64,000 bases of DNA from Fermentimonas sp. (GCA_028709385.1 JAQVXD010000006.1:1-64000); one strand, 5' to 3'. Counted from the stretch's first letter, positions 26,679 through 37,127 are shown. Notes: generated by a model not told the origin, from the letters alone. Made by a program: numbers and translations.

Positions 26679-27926
26679 TTAGTTGGCAACTTTTCCCTGT
26701 TCCAGTGAATTAAGTGTTTTTGCAATTATTCCGATAGCCTCAGTTAATTCCGCTTCTGTGATTATTAGGGGAGGAGCAAAACGGATTATATGACCATGTG
26801 TAGGTTTTGCAAGTAAACCATTCTGAGCCATTTTCAGGCACACATCCCATGCCTCTTTTCCATCATGAGGTTCAATTACAATCGCATTGAGCAATCCTTT
26901 TCCTCTGATCTCTTTAATAAACGGGCTTTTAATTTTCCCTAATTCCTGACGGAATATTTTCCCCAGAAATTCTGCATTTTCAGCAAGCTTTTCATCTTTC
27001 ACAACTTCCAGTGCTGCAGTCGCAACTTTACATGCTAACGGGAAACCTCCGAAAGTAGAGCCATGCTGACCGGGTTCAATTGTCAGCATGATATCATCAT
27101 CAGCCAATACTGCTGAAACAGGCAATACTCCTCCCGAAATGGCTTTACCCAGAATAACAATGTCTGGTCTGACTCCTTCATGATCGCAGCAAAGTGTTTT
27201 TCCTGTACGTGCAATTCCTGTTTGCACTTCATCTGCTATAAAAAGAACATTATGCTTCCTGCAAAGCTCGTAACACTCTTTAAGATAACCATCATCAGGT
27301 ACAAACACGCCCGCTTCACCCTGAATTGGTTCCACCAGAAAAGCTGCTATGTACTCTCCTTTTTCCTGAAGGATAGTTGACAGTGCATCCGTATTATTGT
27401 ATGGAATAATTTCAATCCCCGGAGTGTAAGGCCCATAATCAGCACGTGCATCAGGATCGGTGGAGATTGAAACAATCGTTATTGTTCGTCCGTGAAAGTT
27501 GTTTTCACATGCAACAATAATTGCTTTGTTCTCAGGAATTCCCTTTTTCAGATACCCCCATTTACGTGCCAGCTTGAGTGCTGTTTCGACACCTTCAGCA
27601 CCAGTATTCATTGGCAGTACTTTGTCATATCCAAAATAATCGTGAATATACTGTTCATACGGACCAAGTGAATCATTATAAAAAGCACGCGAAGTTAGAC
27701 ATAATGTTTCAGCCTGATCTTTCAGTGCATTTACAATTTTAGGATGACAGTGACCCTGATTTACTGCCGAGTATGCTGACAAGAAATCAAAATACTTTTT
27801 TCCGTCAACATCCCAGACGTAGCACCCTTTGCCACGAGCCAGTACTACCGGTAGAGGATGATAGTTGTGAGCTCCATATTTTTCTTCCTGATCGATATAT
27901 TTCTTTGATTTTTCGGATATTGTCAT
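26679..27926 (-). CDS. rocD: Ornithine aminotransferase
   Basis: A PLP enzyme transferring the delta-amino group of ornithine to 2-oxoglutarate, giving glutamate 5-semialdehyde. It shows the class III aminotransferase pattern: [17 protein letters not shown] near the N-terminus, NNFHGRT, the PLP-contacting Asp in FIADEVQTG, and the Schiff-base Lys261 in ILGKAISGG. The conserved HGSTFGG follows. At 415 residues it matches RocD closely, and the N-terminal [13 protein letters not shown] is characteristic of ornithine rather than acetylornithine aminotransferases. First gene of a two-gene operon with the ctlX-like gene. Confidence 0.95.
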   Translation of the reverse strand: MTISEKSKKYIDQEEKYGAHNYHPLPVVLARGKGCYVWDVDGKKYFDFLSAYSAVNQGHCHPKIVNALKDQAETLCLTSRAFYNDSLGPYEQYIHDYFGYDKVLPMNTGAEGVETALKLARKWGYLKKGIPENKAIIVACENNFHGRTITIVSISTDPDARADYGPYTPGIEIIPYNNTDALSTILQEKGEYIAAFLVEPIQGEAGVFVPDDGYLKECYELCRKHNVLFIADEVQTGIARTGKTLCCDHEGVRPDIVILGKAISGGVLPVSAVLADDDIMLTIEPGQHGSTFGGFPLACKVATAALEVVKDEKLAENAEFLGKIFRQELGKIKSPFIKEIRGKGLLNAIVIEPHDGKEAWDVCLKMAQNGLLAKPTHGHIIRFAPPLIITEAELTEAIGIIAKTLNSLEQGKVAN

Positions 27927-28044
27927 AGTTTCAAATAATTAATTTCACTCAGACTAACTTATATATTTTCAAATATCTCAGGTGTTTTAAACTGAAATAC
28001 CTAAAAAGAGTCGTTGTAAGTTGTCATGCAGGTATTAAAGTCTG

Positions 28045-28680
28045 CTAACTGATAACCAGATTCCGGAACTCTATTTCTTTTCCTTCGCTTTGCAGACCAA
28101 TATGTCCTTGCTTTACATCGCCGGATGCACTATTCTGCAGTACTCCGTTCACTGTTACAGTAATATTTCCGTCCTTTACAGAAATCTGAACTTTATTCCA
28201 TTCACCTGTAGCGTACTCACTCGATGGATTTTGTTTTGGGATAACAGGGAAAGCAGGTCTGACATCAACTCCATCCGGAAGTTCATATTCATTTAGATCT
28301 GCCCCTGCAAGCATTACCAGGTCACCTGCCAGATCAGCCTTAAGCTGGCATTCAATCCCTTTGGGGAATGGATTAGTGGTTTCCTCTATCAGAAAAAATA
28401 TGCCGCTGTTGCTTGCTTCGCCTGCCCATCGGTATTCCAGATCAAGAGTAAAGTCACGATACTTCTCTTTTGTATACATGTAGCCCAACGGTTCACCTTT
28501 AATTGTAATAATACCATCCTCTACTGAGTATACTTCCTCAGCGGGAACTGCATTGTCCTCAACAACAAACTCCCAGTTAGACAGGTCTTTGCCATTAAAA
28601 ATTTCACTTGTTTTTTGTGTACATGCCGAAGTTAGAATTGTCAGCAATAAAAAAGTTGCATTAAGGTTTAATAATTTCAT
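28045..28680 (-). CDS. DUF1080 (3-keto-disaccharide hydrolase family) lipoprotein
   Basis: A lipid-anchored protein (lipobox LTSAC, Cys20) with one DUF1080 domain over about residues 25-210. The domain has a concanavalin-like jelly-roll fold related to GH16 and contains the usual landmarks IFNGKDLSNW, SNSGIFF, EWNKVQI and a C-terminal GHIGLQSEGKEIEFRNL. Some members are 3-keto-glycoside hydrolases; many have no known substrate. A single gene, divergent from porX. A minus-strand TATTTTTG box lies about 90 bases upstream. Confidence 0.88.
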   Translation of the reverse strand: MKLLNLNATFLLLTILTSACTQKTSEIFNGKDLSNWEFVVEDNAVPAEEVYSVEDGIITIKGEPLGYMYTKEKYRDFTLDLEYRWAGEASNSGIFFLIEETTNPFPKGIECQLKADLAGDLVMLAGADLNEYELPDGVDVRPAFPVIPKQNPSSEYATGEWNKVQISVKDGNITVTVNGVLQNSASGDVKQGHIGLQSEGKEIEFRNLVIS

Positions 28681-28768
28681 ACGCAGGTAATAAATATTGA
28701 TAATTATTTTATCGGATAATGTTCTTCTGTCAGGTTGTTACTGTTTTGAATTATAACTCAAGTATCTA

Positions 28769-28776
28769 CAAAAATA
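28769..28776 (-). promoter_or_regulatory. Possible promoter -7 box for the DUF1080 gene
   Basis: TATTTTTG on the minus strand. A TTTG lies 13 bases further upstream (28790-28793), closer than the usual -33 spacing, so support is moderate. Confidence 0.35.
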
Positions 28777-28896
28777 CACTTTTTATTTACAAATAAAAAT
28801 GAATGATATTAAATTCAGTAATTATGCAGATAAATTGAGAAGTCAACAGGTGTATTTCAGTCTGTTAAGACTTAGTCTGCTAAAAAAGTGAAAAAG

Positions 28897-28928
28897 ATTG
28901 TGAGATAGTCTGGAAATGCATAAATTTG
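28897..28928 (+). promoter_or_regulatory. Promoter of porX-tsaE
   Basis: A -33-like ATTG at 28897-28900, a 20-base spacer and an exact -7 box TAAATTTG at 28921-28928. The predicted start near 28935 gives a leader of about 33 bases. Confidence 0.65.
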
Positions 28929-28967
28929 TCCCACATGAGTAAGCATGCATTCCTGTGATAATGAAAA

Positions 28968-30533
28968 ATGGATAAAGCACAATTTCTCTGGGTCGATGAC
29001 GAAATAGACCTCCTGAAACCTCATATACTTTTTCTTGAAGAAAAGGGGTATGCAACGGAATGCGCTACTAATGGTTATGACGCCATAAAAAAGTGCAATT
29101 CTAAGACATACGATATAATTTTTCTGGACGAACATATGCCTGGGCTGACAGGGCTTGATACTCTTACTGAAATAAAAGAGAGTTCGCCAAATGTTCCTGT
29201 TGTAATGATCACAAAAAGTGAGGATGAAGGTATTATGGATAAAGCAATTGGGAAAAAGATTGCCGACTATCTGATAAAACCGGTTAATCCTACTCAGGTA
29301 CTTACAACCATAAAAAAGATTCTCGAGAAAAAGAAATTGGTTTCAGAAACTGTTTCAGAGACTTACAGGAAGGAATATAATATCCTGAATGAGGCAATCA
29401 GGAGCTGCATGACTTGCAATGACTGGATAGATGTATACAGAAGGCTGGTTTTCTGGGAGGTGGAGCTTGACAGATATGATTATCCCGTTAAGGAATTGCC
29501 TGAAATGCAAAAAGCAGATGCTAATATATCTTTTGCAAAGTTCGTCAGAGAAAATTATAAAAGTTGGATAAACAGAGAGTCAGGTGATAAAGGGAATATA
29601 AGCGGAAGTCCGGTAGTCAGTTCTGATCTGTTTGAAAATCATGTTTTTCCTTTTCTTGATAAAGGAGATAAATTGTTTTTTATTCTAATAGATAATTTTC
29701 GTCTCGATCAGTGGGAAGTAATAAAAGATATAGTAAATGACAGCTTCGAATGTGAAGAAAATATTTATTTCAGCATTCTGCCAACTGCCACTCCTTACGC
29801 AAGAAACAGCATCTTTTCGGGACTTTTGCCAAGCCAGATATCAGAGATGTATCCTGACTTTTGGGTAGAAGAGTCGGATGATGAAAGAAAAAATAAATTT
29901 GAAGCCCAGCTTATCGGATCACATTTGCAGAGAGTAGGAAGAACAAAGGCTTTTTCGTATCACAAAGTGAGCACAAACAGAGAAGGGAATAAATTATCAG
30001 ACAGGTTTAAAGAGCTTGAAAATTACGATCTTAATGTAATTGTATATAACTTTATTGATCTGCTTTCACATGCAAGGACTGAGTCGAATATGCTAAAGGA
30101 ATTAGCTGCTGACGAGTCTTCTTACCGTTCACTTACGAGGTCATGGTTTCTGCATTCTCCACTCGTTACGCTGCTTAAGAAAGTAGCTGCAGCAGGTTTT
30201 AAAGCTGTAATTACAACAGATCATGGCTCAATACGGGTTAAAAATGGTTTGAAAGTAATAGGAGACAGGGAGACAAACACCAATTTAAGATATAAACTTG
30301 GCAAAAATCTGGCGTATGACCCAAAGAGAGTATTTGATATAATTCATCCGGGTAATTATGGCTTACCAGAACCAAATATCAGTACGAGATATATCTTTGC
30401 ACTCAACCGCGACTTTTTTGTCTATCCGAATAATTATAATCAAATAGAGACCCATTTTGAGAATACTTTTCAACATGGTGGTATTTCAATGGAAGAGATG
30501 ATGATACCAGTAATTTTATTAAAACCAAAATAG
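28968..30533 (+). CDS. porX: Type IX secretion response regulator PorX (receiver plus PglZ domain)
   Basis: A cytoplasmic response regulator with an alkaline-phosphatase-superfamily output domain. The receiver domain (residues 1-122) has the acidic pocket Asp10-Asp11, phospho-acceptor Asp54 in FLDEHMPG, Thr82 and Lys104. A helical linker leads to the PglZ domain (about 200-520) with LIDNFRLDQW, the nucleophile-containing PTATPYARNSIFSG and the metal-binding ITTDHGS. In Porphyromonas, PorX with the kinase PorY controls type IX secretion genes, and its effector domain has phosphodiesterase activity on oligonucleotides. No PorY-like kinase is nearby. It is followed 6 bases later by tsaE. Confidence 0.95.
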   Translation: MDKAQFLWVDDEIDLLKPHILFLEEKGYATECATNGYDAIKKCNSKTYDIIFLDEHMPGLTGLDTLTEIKESSPNVPVVMITKSEDEGIMDKAIGKKIADYLIKPVNPTQVLTTIKKILEKKKLVSETVSETYRKEYNILNEAIRSCMTCNDWIDVYRRLVFWEVELDRYDYPVKELPEMQKADANISFAKFVRENYKSWINRESGDKGNISGSPVVSSDLFENHVFPFLDKGDKLFFILIDNFRLDQWEVIKDIVNDSFECEENIYFSILPTATPYARNSIFSGLLPSQISEMYPDFWVEESDDERKNKFEAQLIGSHLQRVGRTKAFSYHKVSTNREGNKLSDRFKELENYDLNVIVYNFIDLLSHARTESNMLKELAADESSYRSLTRSWFLHSPLVTLLKKVAAAGFKAVITTDHGSIRVKNGLKVIGDRETNTNLRYKLGKNLAYDPKRVFDIIHPGNYGLPEPNISTRYIFALNRDFFVYPNNYNQIETHFENTFQHGGISMEEMMIPVILLKPK

Positions 30534-30539
30534 ACTATT

Positions 30540-30953
30540 GTGGAAATTATAATAGAAAATATAAATGAAATAAGATCTGCAGCCCGTGAGTTTCTGAAAA
30601 TTATGGGTGATAGCAAAGTCTTTGCCTTTCATGGGAGTATGGGAGCAGGCAAAACGACATTCATCAAAGCATTATGTGAAGAACTCGGAGTGACAGAAAC
30701 TGTCGGAAGTCCCACTTTCGCAATAATCAATGAGTATAAGGACGGAAAAGGAAATTCAATATATCATTTTGATTTCTATCGCATAAACAAGCTTGAAGAA
30801 GTTTATGATTTTGGTTATGAAGATTACTTCTATAGTGGGAATTTATGTCTGATAGAATGGCCTGAACTTGTTGAGTCGCTTTTACCCGAAAACACAGTCA
30901 GAATATCAATAGAGGAGCTGGAGGACGGCAGCAGAATGATTAAAAGCATGTAG
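30540..30953 (+). CDS. tsaE: tRNA threonylcarbamoyladenosine synthesis ATPase TsaE
   Basis: The ATPase partner of the TsaB-TsaD complex that installs t6A at position 37 of ANN-decoding tRNAs. The P-loop is GSMGAGKTT, followed by the family motif GSPTFAIINEY and HFDFYRI, with LIEWPE near the end. Length of 137 residues is usual. The start codon is GTG, six bases after the porX stop; no better start exists between. Cotranscription with porX is likely. Confidence 0.96.
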   Translation: MEIIIENINEIRSAAREFLKIMGDSKVFAFHGSMGAGKTTFIKALCEELGVTETVGSPTFAIINEYKDGKGNSIYHFDFYRINKLEEVYDFGYEDYFYSGNLCLIEWPELVESLLPENTVRISIEELEDGSRMIKSM

Positions 30954-31061
30954 TCAATCTCATGTCTTGTTTAAACGAAAAAGAGAAAAATCACTCTTAT
31001 TGTTCAAAACTACAATCTAAACAGATAATATATTGTATATTAGTATTACAAAAAATTAAGA

Positions 31062-33131
31062 ATGAAAAAACATCTTATAGCTTTCATAATAATATTTTCC
31101 TCATTTTCTACTATTGCGCAGGTAGATACTGATCGTGTCATGATTATTGGTAAGAATGCGCTTTACTTTGAAGATTATGTTTTGGCAATTCAATATTTTA
31201 ATCAGGTGATTACTGCAAAACCATATCTGGCAGAACCCTATTATTTCAGAGCAGTCTCAAAGTTTATGCTTGACGACTTCAAAGGTGCAGAACTCGATGC
31301 AACTGCCTGCTTGCAGCGCAATCCGTATTATACAGCAGCGTATCAGCTTAGGGGTGCAGCAAGGCAGAATCAGGAAAACTATGAAGAGGCGGCAGCTGAT
31401 TATCAGCGAAGTCTGGAGTTTTTTCCGGAAGACAGGATAACACTTGTCAATATGGGTATTGTAAATATTGAGATGGAGCAGTATGATATCGCTGAAAAGT
31501 TTTTTGATGTTCTGTTGCGCCGTTTCCCCGATTATACCCCTGGATATCTTGCTCGCTCACAAATGTATCTAGAGATGAATGATACGACAGGTGCATTGAC
31601 TGATCTTAATAAAGCGATTGAAATTGATCCTTATACATCTCAATCATTCTCTTCACGGGGTCTGCTGTATTTCCACAAAGAAGAGTATAATATGGCACTT
31701 GCGGATTTAGATGAGGCGATCAGACTAGATCCCTACTTTGAAGGGAATTATATCAACAGAGGTTTGGTGAAATACTATCTGAACGATCTGAGAGGTGCAA
31801 TGGCTGATTACGACAGAGTTATTGAGCTGGACGAAAATAATCTTATTGCCCGATTCAACCGTGGCTTACTGAGAGCACAGGTAGCTGATAATAACAGGGC
31901 TATCAGAGACTTCGACAAGGTGATTGAGTTGCAGCCTGATAATACTATTGCATATCTTAACAGAGCTATTCTTAATAATGAGATAGGTAATCTGGAAGGT
32001 TCACTAAATGATATTGATGTAGTGCTGGAAACTCACCCGGAGTTTTTCACCGGTTATTATATGCGTTCTCAGATAAAACGTGAGCTAAATGATCTTAGAG
32101 GCGCAGAGAGAGATTTCAACTTTGCGAGAAATCTGGAGGCTAATGCACATAGGGCTTCATTAAGCAAACCCGATTTGGCTGTTGCTTCAGATGCAAAAGA
32201 TACTTCAGAAAAGAAAGAGACACGTGAACAAACAGATCTGGATATAGAGAAATTTAATTTACTGGTAACCTCAGGTGAGGAGAAGTCGCAGTCAACACAA
32301 TATCAGCGACAAAGCAGAGGGAGGGTTCAAAACCTGAATGTGCCAGTTGAGCTGGAGCCTAAATTCGTGATTACTTACTATGAGAGAGGTTATGATGTTC
32401 GCCGACCTGTTTATTACTCCGAAACTATTGAAAGATCAAACAACAGGCTCAATCTTGACTGGATTCTTAAGGTTACTAATAATGAAGCTCCTTTAAATGA
32501 GATGCAGATCCAGACTCATTTTCGATCTATACAGGATTATTCGGTAAAAATTGAAAACGAACCTGAAAATTACGCTCATTACTTTGGGAGAGGTATGGAT
32601 TATGTCCAGATTCAGGATTATGAAAACGCAATTAAAGATATAAGTAAGGCGATTGAGTTGAATCCCGACTTGCTTGTAGGATATTTTGCACGTGCTATAT
32701 TGCTAACTCAGCAGCTTGAGTATGATTATCAATTGTCAGATAAGTCTGCTTTTTCTGATATTGCAAGCAATAATCAGTTAAGGATTCTGAATGATGTTTC
32801 GGGAAAGCCAAGGCTGCCCGAAATCTCAGTAAAGTCGGTGAAATATGACGAAATCCTTAGGGAATATGAGGAGATTATCCGAATAGATCCTAATTTTATT
32901 TATGCATATTATAATCGTGCAGAGATATTTACAATTGAAAAAGATTTTCGTGCAGCAATTGCAGATTATACTAAAGCAATTGAAATTGAGCCACAGTTCG
33001 CTGAAGCCTTTTTTAACCGGGGTATTTCAAGACTGGCAATCGGAGAAACAACTGAAGGACTTGATGATCTTCGAAAAGCCGGTGAATTAGGTATCGTGCA
33101 ATCATATAGCATAATAAAGCGTATGCAATAG
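31062..33131 (+). CDS. Exported tetratricopeptide-repeat protein
   Basis: A periplasmic or envelope protein of 689 residues. A signal peptide ends near STIAQ (about residue 20). At least eight TPR units occupy about residues 30-355, seen as repeated patterns such as AYQLRGAARQNQENYEEAAADY and NRGLVKYYLNDLRGAMADYDRVIEL (quoted in parts), then a low-complexity linker (about 375-430), then further TPR units at about 505-545 and 610-680. Scaffold or protein-protein interaction roles are typical, but no specific function can be assigned. It stands alone between tsaE and thrS; no TAnnTTTG box was found upstream. Confidence 0.85.
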   Translation: MKKHLIAFIIIFSSFSTIAQVDTDRVMIIGKNALYFEDYVLAIQYFNQVITAKPYLAEPYYFRAVSKFMLDDFKGAELDATACLQRNPYYTAAYQLRGAARQNQENYEEAAADYQRSLEFFPEDRITLVNMGIVNIEMEQYDIAEKFFDVLLRRFPDYTPGYLARSQMYLEMNDTTGALTDLNKAIEIDPYTSQSFSSRGLLYFHKEEYNMALADLDEAIRLDPYFEGNYINRGLVKYYLNDLRGAMADYDRVIELDENNLIARFNRGLLRAQVADNNRAIRDFDKVIELQPDNTIAYLNRAILNNEIGNLEGSLNDIDVVLETHPEFFTGYYMRSQIKRELNDLRGAERDFNFARNLEANAHRASLSKPDLAVASDAKDTSEKKETREQTDLDIEKFNLLVTSGEEKSQSTQYQRQSRGRVQNLNVPVELEPKFVITYYERGYDVRRPVYYSETIERSNNRLNLDWILKVTNNEAPLNEMQIQTHFRSIQDYSVKIENEPENYAHYFGRGMDYVQIQDYENAIKDISKAIELNPDLLVGYFARAILLTQQLEYDYQLSDKSAFSDIASNNQLRILNDVSGKPRLPEISVKSVKYDEILREYEEIIRIDPNFIYAYYNRAEIFTIEKDFRAAIADYTKAIEIEPQFAEAFFNRGISRLAIGETTEGLDDLRKAGELGIVQSYSIIKRMQ

Positions 33132-33152
33132 AATTATTTTCCACAAAATAAC

Positions 33153-33160
33153 TACATTTG
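33153..33160 (+). promoter_or_regulatory. Promoter -7 box for thrS-infC
   Basis: TACATTTG matches TAnnTTTG, about 30 bases before the thrS ATG. No clear -33 element. The leader would be only about 23 bases, so there is no room for a T-box or a large riboswitch. Confidence 0.55.
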
Positions 33161-33189
33161 CATATTAAAAAGATTAAGAATTAAATAGA

Positions 33190-35145
33190 ATGATAAAAAT
33201 TACATTTCCTGATGCTTCGGTAAGGGAATATGAAAAAGGTGTTACAGGATTAGAAATTGCTCAGGACATTAGTCGACGCCTGGCTCAGGATGCACTTGCA
33301 ATAAGTGTTAACGGTGAAACATGGGATTTAACACGTCCTATTGAAAGCGACTCTGAAGTAAATATTCTCAAATGGGAAGACGAAGAGGGCAGGCATGCCT
33401 ATTGGCACTCTTCGGCTCACCTTATGGCTGAAGCCTTGCAGGAGTTATACCCCGGAATAAAATTTGGTATAGGGCCTGCTATTGAAAATGGTTTTTACTA
33501 TGATGTGGATCCGGGTGAAGGTGTCTCAATTAAGGAATCCGATTTTCCTGTCATAGAAAAAAAGATGATGGAACTTATAGCTGCTAAAGAGGATATAATA
33601 AGAAAAAGTATTACAAAAACTGAAGCAGTTAAAATGTTCTCTGAACGTAATGAGAATTATAAAGTTGAGTTGATAAATGAGCTGGAAGACGGTACAATAA
33701 CTACATACACACAGGGTGATTTTACCGACCTTTGCAGAGGGCCGCATCTTCCCAATACTTCATATATCAAGGCTGTAAAAGTTTTGTCTGCAGCAGGTGC
33801 ATATTGGCGTGGTGATGAAAAACGTCCGCAATTAACACGACTTTATGGCATCACTTTCCCGAAAAAGAAGTTACTTGATGAATATCTCGAACTGCTTGAA
33901 GAGGCAAAAAAGCGAGATCACAGGAAGATTGGAAAAGAACTTCAATTGTTCACATTCTCTCAGACAGTTGGGTCGGGACTTCCACTATGGCTCCCAAAAG
34001 GAACACAGCTTAGATTGCGCCTTGAAGATTTCCTGAAAAAGATTCAGCGAGAGTTTGATTATCAGCAGGTGATTACGCCGCATATCGGTCATAAGCAGCT
34101 TTATGTAACTTCTGGTCACTATGCAAAATATGGAGAGGATTCTTTTAAACCGATTAAAACACCGGAAGAGGGTGAAGAATTTTTACTTAAGCCGATGAAT
34201 TGTCCTCATCACTGCGAAATATACAAAGCCTTCCCTCATTCGTATAAGGATTTACCACTGCGACTTGCTGAATTCGGCACAGTTTACCGTTATGAGAAAA
34301 GCGGAGAGCTGCACGGACTCACACGTGTAAGGGGTTTTACACAGGATGATGCTCATATATTTTGTACACCCGATCAGGTAAAAGATGAGTTTCTTAAGGT
34401 AGTTGATATTATTTTTATTATCTTTAATGTACTAAACTTCAAAGATTTTGAAGCACAGATATCGCTTCGCGATCCTAATGACAGGGACAAATATATAGGA
34501 ACTGACGAGAATTGGGAAAAAGCTGAGCGTGCAATTGTTGAAGCATGTGAAGAAAAGGGACTGAAGACAAAGATTGAGCTTGGTGAAGCTGCTTTCTACG
34601 GACCGAAGCTGGATTTTATGGTAAAGGATGCCCTCGGAAGGCGCTGGCAATTAGGCACAATTCAGGTAGACTATAATCTTCCTGAACGTTTCGAACTTGA
34701 ATATACAGGAGCCGACAATCAGAAGCACCGTCCTGTAATGATTCACAGAGCTCCGTTTGGATCTATGGAAAGGTTCGTAGCACTGCTTATAGAGCATACT
34801 GCGGGTAGATTTCCTCTTTGGCTTGCACCTACTCAGGCAGTAGTATTGCCGGTGAGTGAAAAATTCAACGACTATGCCTATGATATAGTCAAAAAGCTTA
34901 AGAAGTATGACATCCGCGCGGAAGTAGATGATCGTAATGAGAAAGTAGGACGTAAAATCCGTGATAATGAACTCAAAAGAATCCCTTATCTACTTATAGT
35001 GGGTGAGAAAGAATCAGAAAATGAGGAAGTTTCAGTAAGAAAACAGGGCGGTGAAGTTAAAGGTACAGTAAAATTAAGTACATTTGCAGAAGATATACAA
35101 GCAGAAGTAGAAGAGATGATGAATGCCGGCAGACCCGTCGAGTAA
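33190..35145 (+). CDS. thrS: Threonyl-tRNA synthetase
   Basis: Class II synthetase charging tRNA-Thr. Domains in order: TGS (about 1-62), the editing domain (about 65-225) with [11 protein letters not shown] and the zinc-like CRGPH pattern that clears mischarged serine, the class II catalytic core (about 245-540) with motif 2 ([16 protein letters not shown]) and the catalytic zinc ligand Cys in [13 protein letters not shown], motif 3 ([13 protein letters not shown]), and the anticodon-binding domain (about 545-640). Length of 651 residues is normal. It leads the thrS-infC pair; the 71-base gap to infC shows no terminator. Confidence 0.98.
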   Translation: MIKITFPDASVREYEKGVTGLEIAQDISRRLAQDALAISVNGETWDLTRPIESDSEVNILKWEDEEGRHAYWHSSAHLMAEALQELYPGIKFGIGPAIENGFYYDVDPGEGVSIKESDFPVIEKKMMELIAAKEDIIRKSITKTEAVKMFSERNENYKVELINELEDGTITTYTQGDFTDLCRGPHLPNTSYIKAVKVLSAAGAYWRGDEKRPQLTRLYGITFPKKKLLDEYLELLEEAKKRDHRKIGKELQLFTFSQTVGSGLPLWLPKGTQLRLRLEDFLKKIQREFDYQQVITPHIGHKQLYVTSGHYAKYGEDSFKPIKTPEEGEEFLLKPMNCPHHCEIYKAFPHSYKDLPLRLAEFGTVYRYEKSGELHGLTRVRGFTQDDAHIFCTPDQVKDEFLKVVDIIFIIFNVLNFKDFEAQISLRDPNDRDKYIGTDENWEKAERAIVEACEEKGLKTKIELGEAAFYGPKLDFMVKDALGRRWQLGTIQVDYNLPERFELEYTGADNQKHRPVMIHRAPFGSMERFVALLIEHTAGRFPLWLAPTQAVVLPVSEKFNDYAYDIVKKLKKYDIRAEVDDRNEKVGRKIRDNELKRIPYLLIVGEKESENEEVSVRKQGGEVKGTVKLSTFAEDIQAEVEEMMNAGRPVE

Positions 35146-35216
35146 AGTTTTATTTTACAACAGATTAATAAATTAATTAAAGAAAATTTTAGTAACAGAA
35201 AAATTAAAAGTACTGA

Positions 35217-35774
35217 ATGAGAAATAACTCAAAAGACCAACATCGTATTAATGAACGAATAAGAGTACCTGAAGTCAGGTTAGTAGGAGAAAATGTAACT
35301 GAAGGCGTTTATCCTACAAGAGAAGCAATGAATATAGCAGATGATCTGGGATTAGATCTGGTTGAAATTGCTCCAATGGCCAAACCTCCGGTATGCAGGA
35401 TTACCGATTATCAGAAGTTTGTATATCAGCAAAAGAAGAAACTGAAAGAACAGAAAGCAAAAGCTGTTAAGGTAACAGTAAAAGAGATAAGATTTGGACC
35501 ACAAACAGATGATCACGACTTTAACTTTAAATTAAAACATGCAAAAAACTTCCTGAGTGAAGGGTCAAAAGTAAAGGCTTTTGTGTTTTTCAGGGGACGT
35601 TCAATCCTTTTCAAAGAGCAGGGTGAAGTATTACTTCTTCGATTCGCCAATGAACTTGAAGATTATGCAAAAGTAGAGCATATGCCAATTATGGAAGGTA
35701 AAAGAATGTCTATAATGTTAACTCCAAAAAAGGGAGCTTCAGGCGCTAAAAAAGAAAATACCGGGAAGGAGTAA
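35217..35774 (+). CDS. infC: Translation initiation factor IF-3
   Basis: Binds the 30S subunit, checks start-codon/initiator-tRNA pairing and keeps the subunits apart. The N-terminal domain ([31 protein letters not shown]) and C-terminal domain ([15 protein letters not shown] and KAFVFFRGR) are both complete, joined by the Lys-rich linker. The start is ATG, not the AUU used for autoregulation in enterobacteria. The stop codon lies in the loop of an intrinsic terminator. In many bacteria rpmI and rplT follow directly; here an inverted oxidoreductase gene intervenes. Confidence 0.98.
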   Translation: MRNNSKDQHRINERIRVPEVRLVGENVTEGVYPTREAMNIADDLGLDLVEIAPMAKPPVCRITDYQKFVYQQKKKLKEQKAKAVKVTVKEIRFGPQTDDHDFNFKLKHAKNFLSEGSKVKAFVFFRGRSILFKEQGEVLLLRFANELEDYAKVEHMPIMEGKRMSIMLTPKKGASGAKKENTGKE

Positions 35775-35791
35775 CCTCCCCGGTTTTTTTT
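35760..35791. terminator. Shared bidirectional terminator of infC and the convergent oxidoreductase gene
   Basis: ACCGGG-A-AGG pairs with CCT-C-CCCGGT (one A-C mismatch) around a 5-base loop that contains the infC stop codon. On the plus strand eight T residues follow; on the minus strand ATTTTCTTTTTT follows. The plus-strand T-run also supplies bases of the convergent gene's stop codon at 35790-35792. Confidence 0.88.
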
Positions 35792-37064
35792 ATTTTGAGG
35801 TAAATTGTTTTAAATTCAAACCATGATCTATCTCCTGTGCTGAATACATCAGCTCATCCCATGTTATTTTTTCCTGTCTTGATGCAGCTTCTCTTCCGAG
35901 TATGGCTGTTAATGTAGAATTACTGCCTGATTCAAGCTGATTAATATATTTACCGCTCACAATGCTGTCAATAAAGGCCTTGCCTTTGTTAGGGTCTGCA
36001 GTGTCCAGTGATGATGAGCTTGCACCTCTGGCGATTGATTCAGGTGTCAGATCACCTGCTGATCTTGCAATACCTGAGTCCCAGCTGTTTTTACCGTTAA
36101 TGAAAACTCCACCGCTGTAATGTGCTTCTGCGTATCCTTCTGTTCCAATAAATTTGGCACATACATCACCAAAATAATCTCCGAATTTAGATGACTGCAC
36201 ATTTACATTTATATCGTCAGGATATTTATATATTACCTGGTAGTTAGTCCATGCATTCCCAAAGTCCGGTCCACCTTTTCTTCCACCTAAACCTATTGCA
36301 TATAAAGGATTTGTACCCAGAACCCAATTACATACATCTATCATATGTATAGCCTGATCCAGGTAACATCCTCCCGATATTTCATGAAAATGGTAGTGGT
36401 TCCGAATACGCATTTCGTCGTATGACATACCATCATGAGGTATTATTCTGGCGCCGGATGAGAAATAGTATAATTGAACAGAAACAATATCTCCAATGTC
36501 TCCTCTCTTAATTCTATTTGCCATTTCAACATAAGGGGTGGCATATCGTATTTGAAATCCATCAAAAGCAGAAATTCTGCCATTTACATTTTTACCTGCG
36601 CGTATGGCTAGTTTACATCCTCCTGCGTCTATAGCAGTTGGCTTTTCACAATAAACATGTTTGCCTGCAGATACAGTAGCCTCAAGTATTCCTGGATGTG
36701 TATATGCAGGGGAAGCGATAATCACTGCGTCAATATTTTGATTGTCAAGAAGACGAAGGTATGAGTCATAACCAGTGTAGCAATTTCTTCTGTCAACTGC
36801 TGTGTGTCCATTTTTACCGTTCAACTCATTTGCATATTTCAGCCACTCAGATAGTTTGTCTTCAAATATATCAGCCAAAGCAGTTATCTGAATGTTTGAA
36901 TTAGCTGCCATACTTCCAAGAATTCCTCGAGCTCGCGATCCACAGCCCACAAGCCCTATTCTGACTGCAGTATTGTTGTTGGAGGCAAAAACGACGTTTG
37001 GTTTAAGAATGGTTAGTGTTGAAAGTGCAGATGCATTTCTGATAAAATTTCTTCTGTTCATCAT
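35790..37064 (-). CDS. Gfo/Idh/MocA family oxidoreductase with twin-arginine signal
   Basis: An exported NAD(P)-dependent sugar oxidoreductase-like protein. The N-terminus has a Tat-type signal: the RRNFIRNAS twin arginine followed by a short hydrophobic stretch, ending near FASNN. The Rossmann nucleotide loop is GLVGCGSRARG, and YCEKPTAI carries the Glu-Lys-Pro motif of the family. Members with this signal include GH109-type glycosidases and uncharacterised Bacteroidota enzymes; the sugar here is unknown. At 424 residues it is complete. It is inverted between infC and rpmI, stops inside their shared terminator, and has its own promoter box on the minus strand. Confidence 0.88.
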   Translation of the reverse strand: MMNRRNFIRNASALSTLTILKPNVVFASNNNTAVRIGLVGCGSRARGILGSMAANSNIQITALADIFEDKLSEWLKYANELNGKNGHTAVDRRNCYTGYDSYLRLLDNQNIDAVIIASPAYTHPGILEATVSAGKHVYCEKPTAIDAGGCKLAIRAGKNVNGRISAFDGFQIRYATPYVEMANRIKRGDIGDIVSVQLYYFSSGARIIPHDGMSYDEMRIRNHYHFHEISGGCYLDQAIHMIDVCNWVLGTNPLYAIGLGGRKGGPDFGNAWTNYQVIYKYPDDINVNVQSSKFGDYFGDVCAKFIGTEGYAEAHYSGGVFINGKNSWDSGIARSAGDLTPESIARGASSSSLDTADPNKGKAFIDSIVSGKYINQLESGSNSTLTAILGREAASRQEKITWDELMYSAQEIDHGLNLKQFTSK

Positions 37065-37119
37065 AAGTATTCTTTAAAGAATTAGATAATTAATTATGAA
37101 GTATTAATCTATTATGAAG

Positions 37120-37127
37120 CAAATGTA
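37120..37127 (-). promoter_or_regulatory. Promoter -7 box for the Tat-signal oxidoreductase
   Basis: TACATTTG on the minus strand (TAnnTTTG), about 56 bases before the gene start. Confidence 0.5.

Noticed and set aside
30962..31132. Short open frame running from the tsaE end into the TPR gene
   Set aside because: It overlaps the signal peptide region of the TPR protein in another frame and has no ribosome site or recognisable composition.
33131..33190. T-box or riboswitch ahead of thrS
   Set aside because: The promoter box leaves only about 23 bases of leader, far too short for either.
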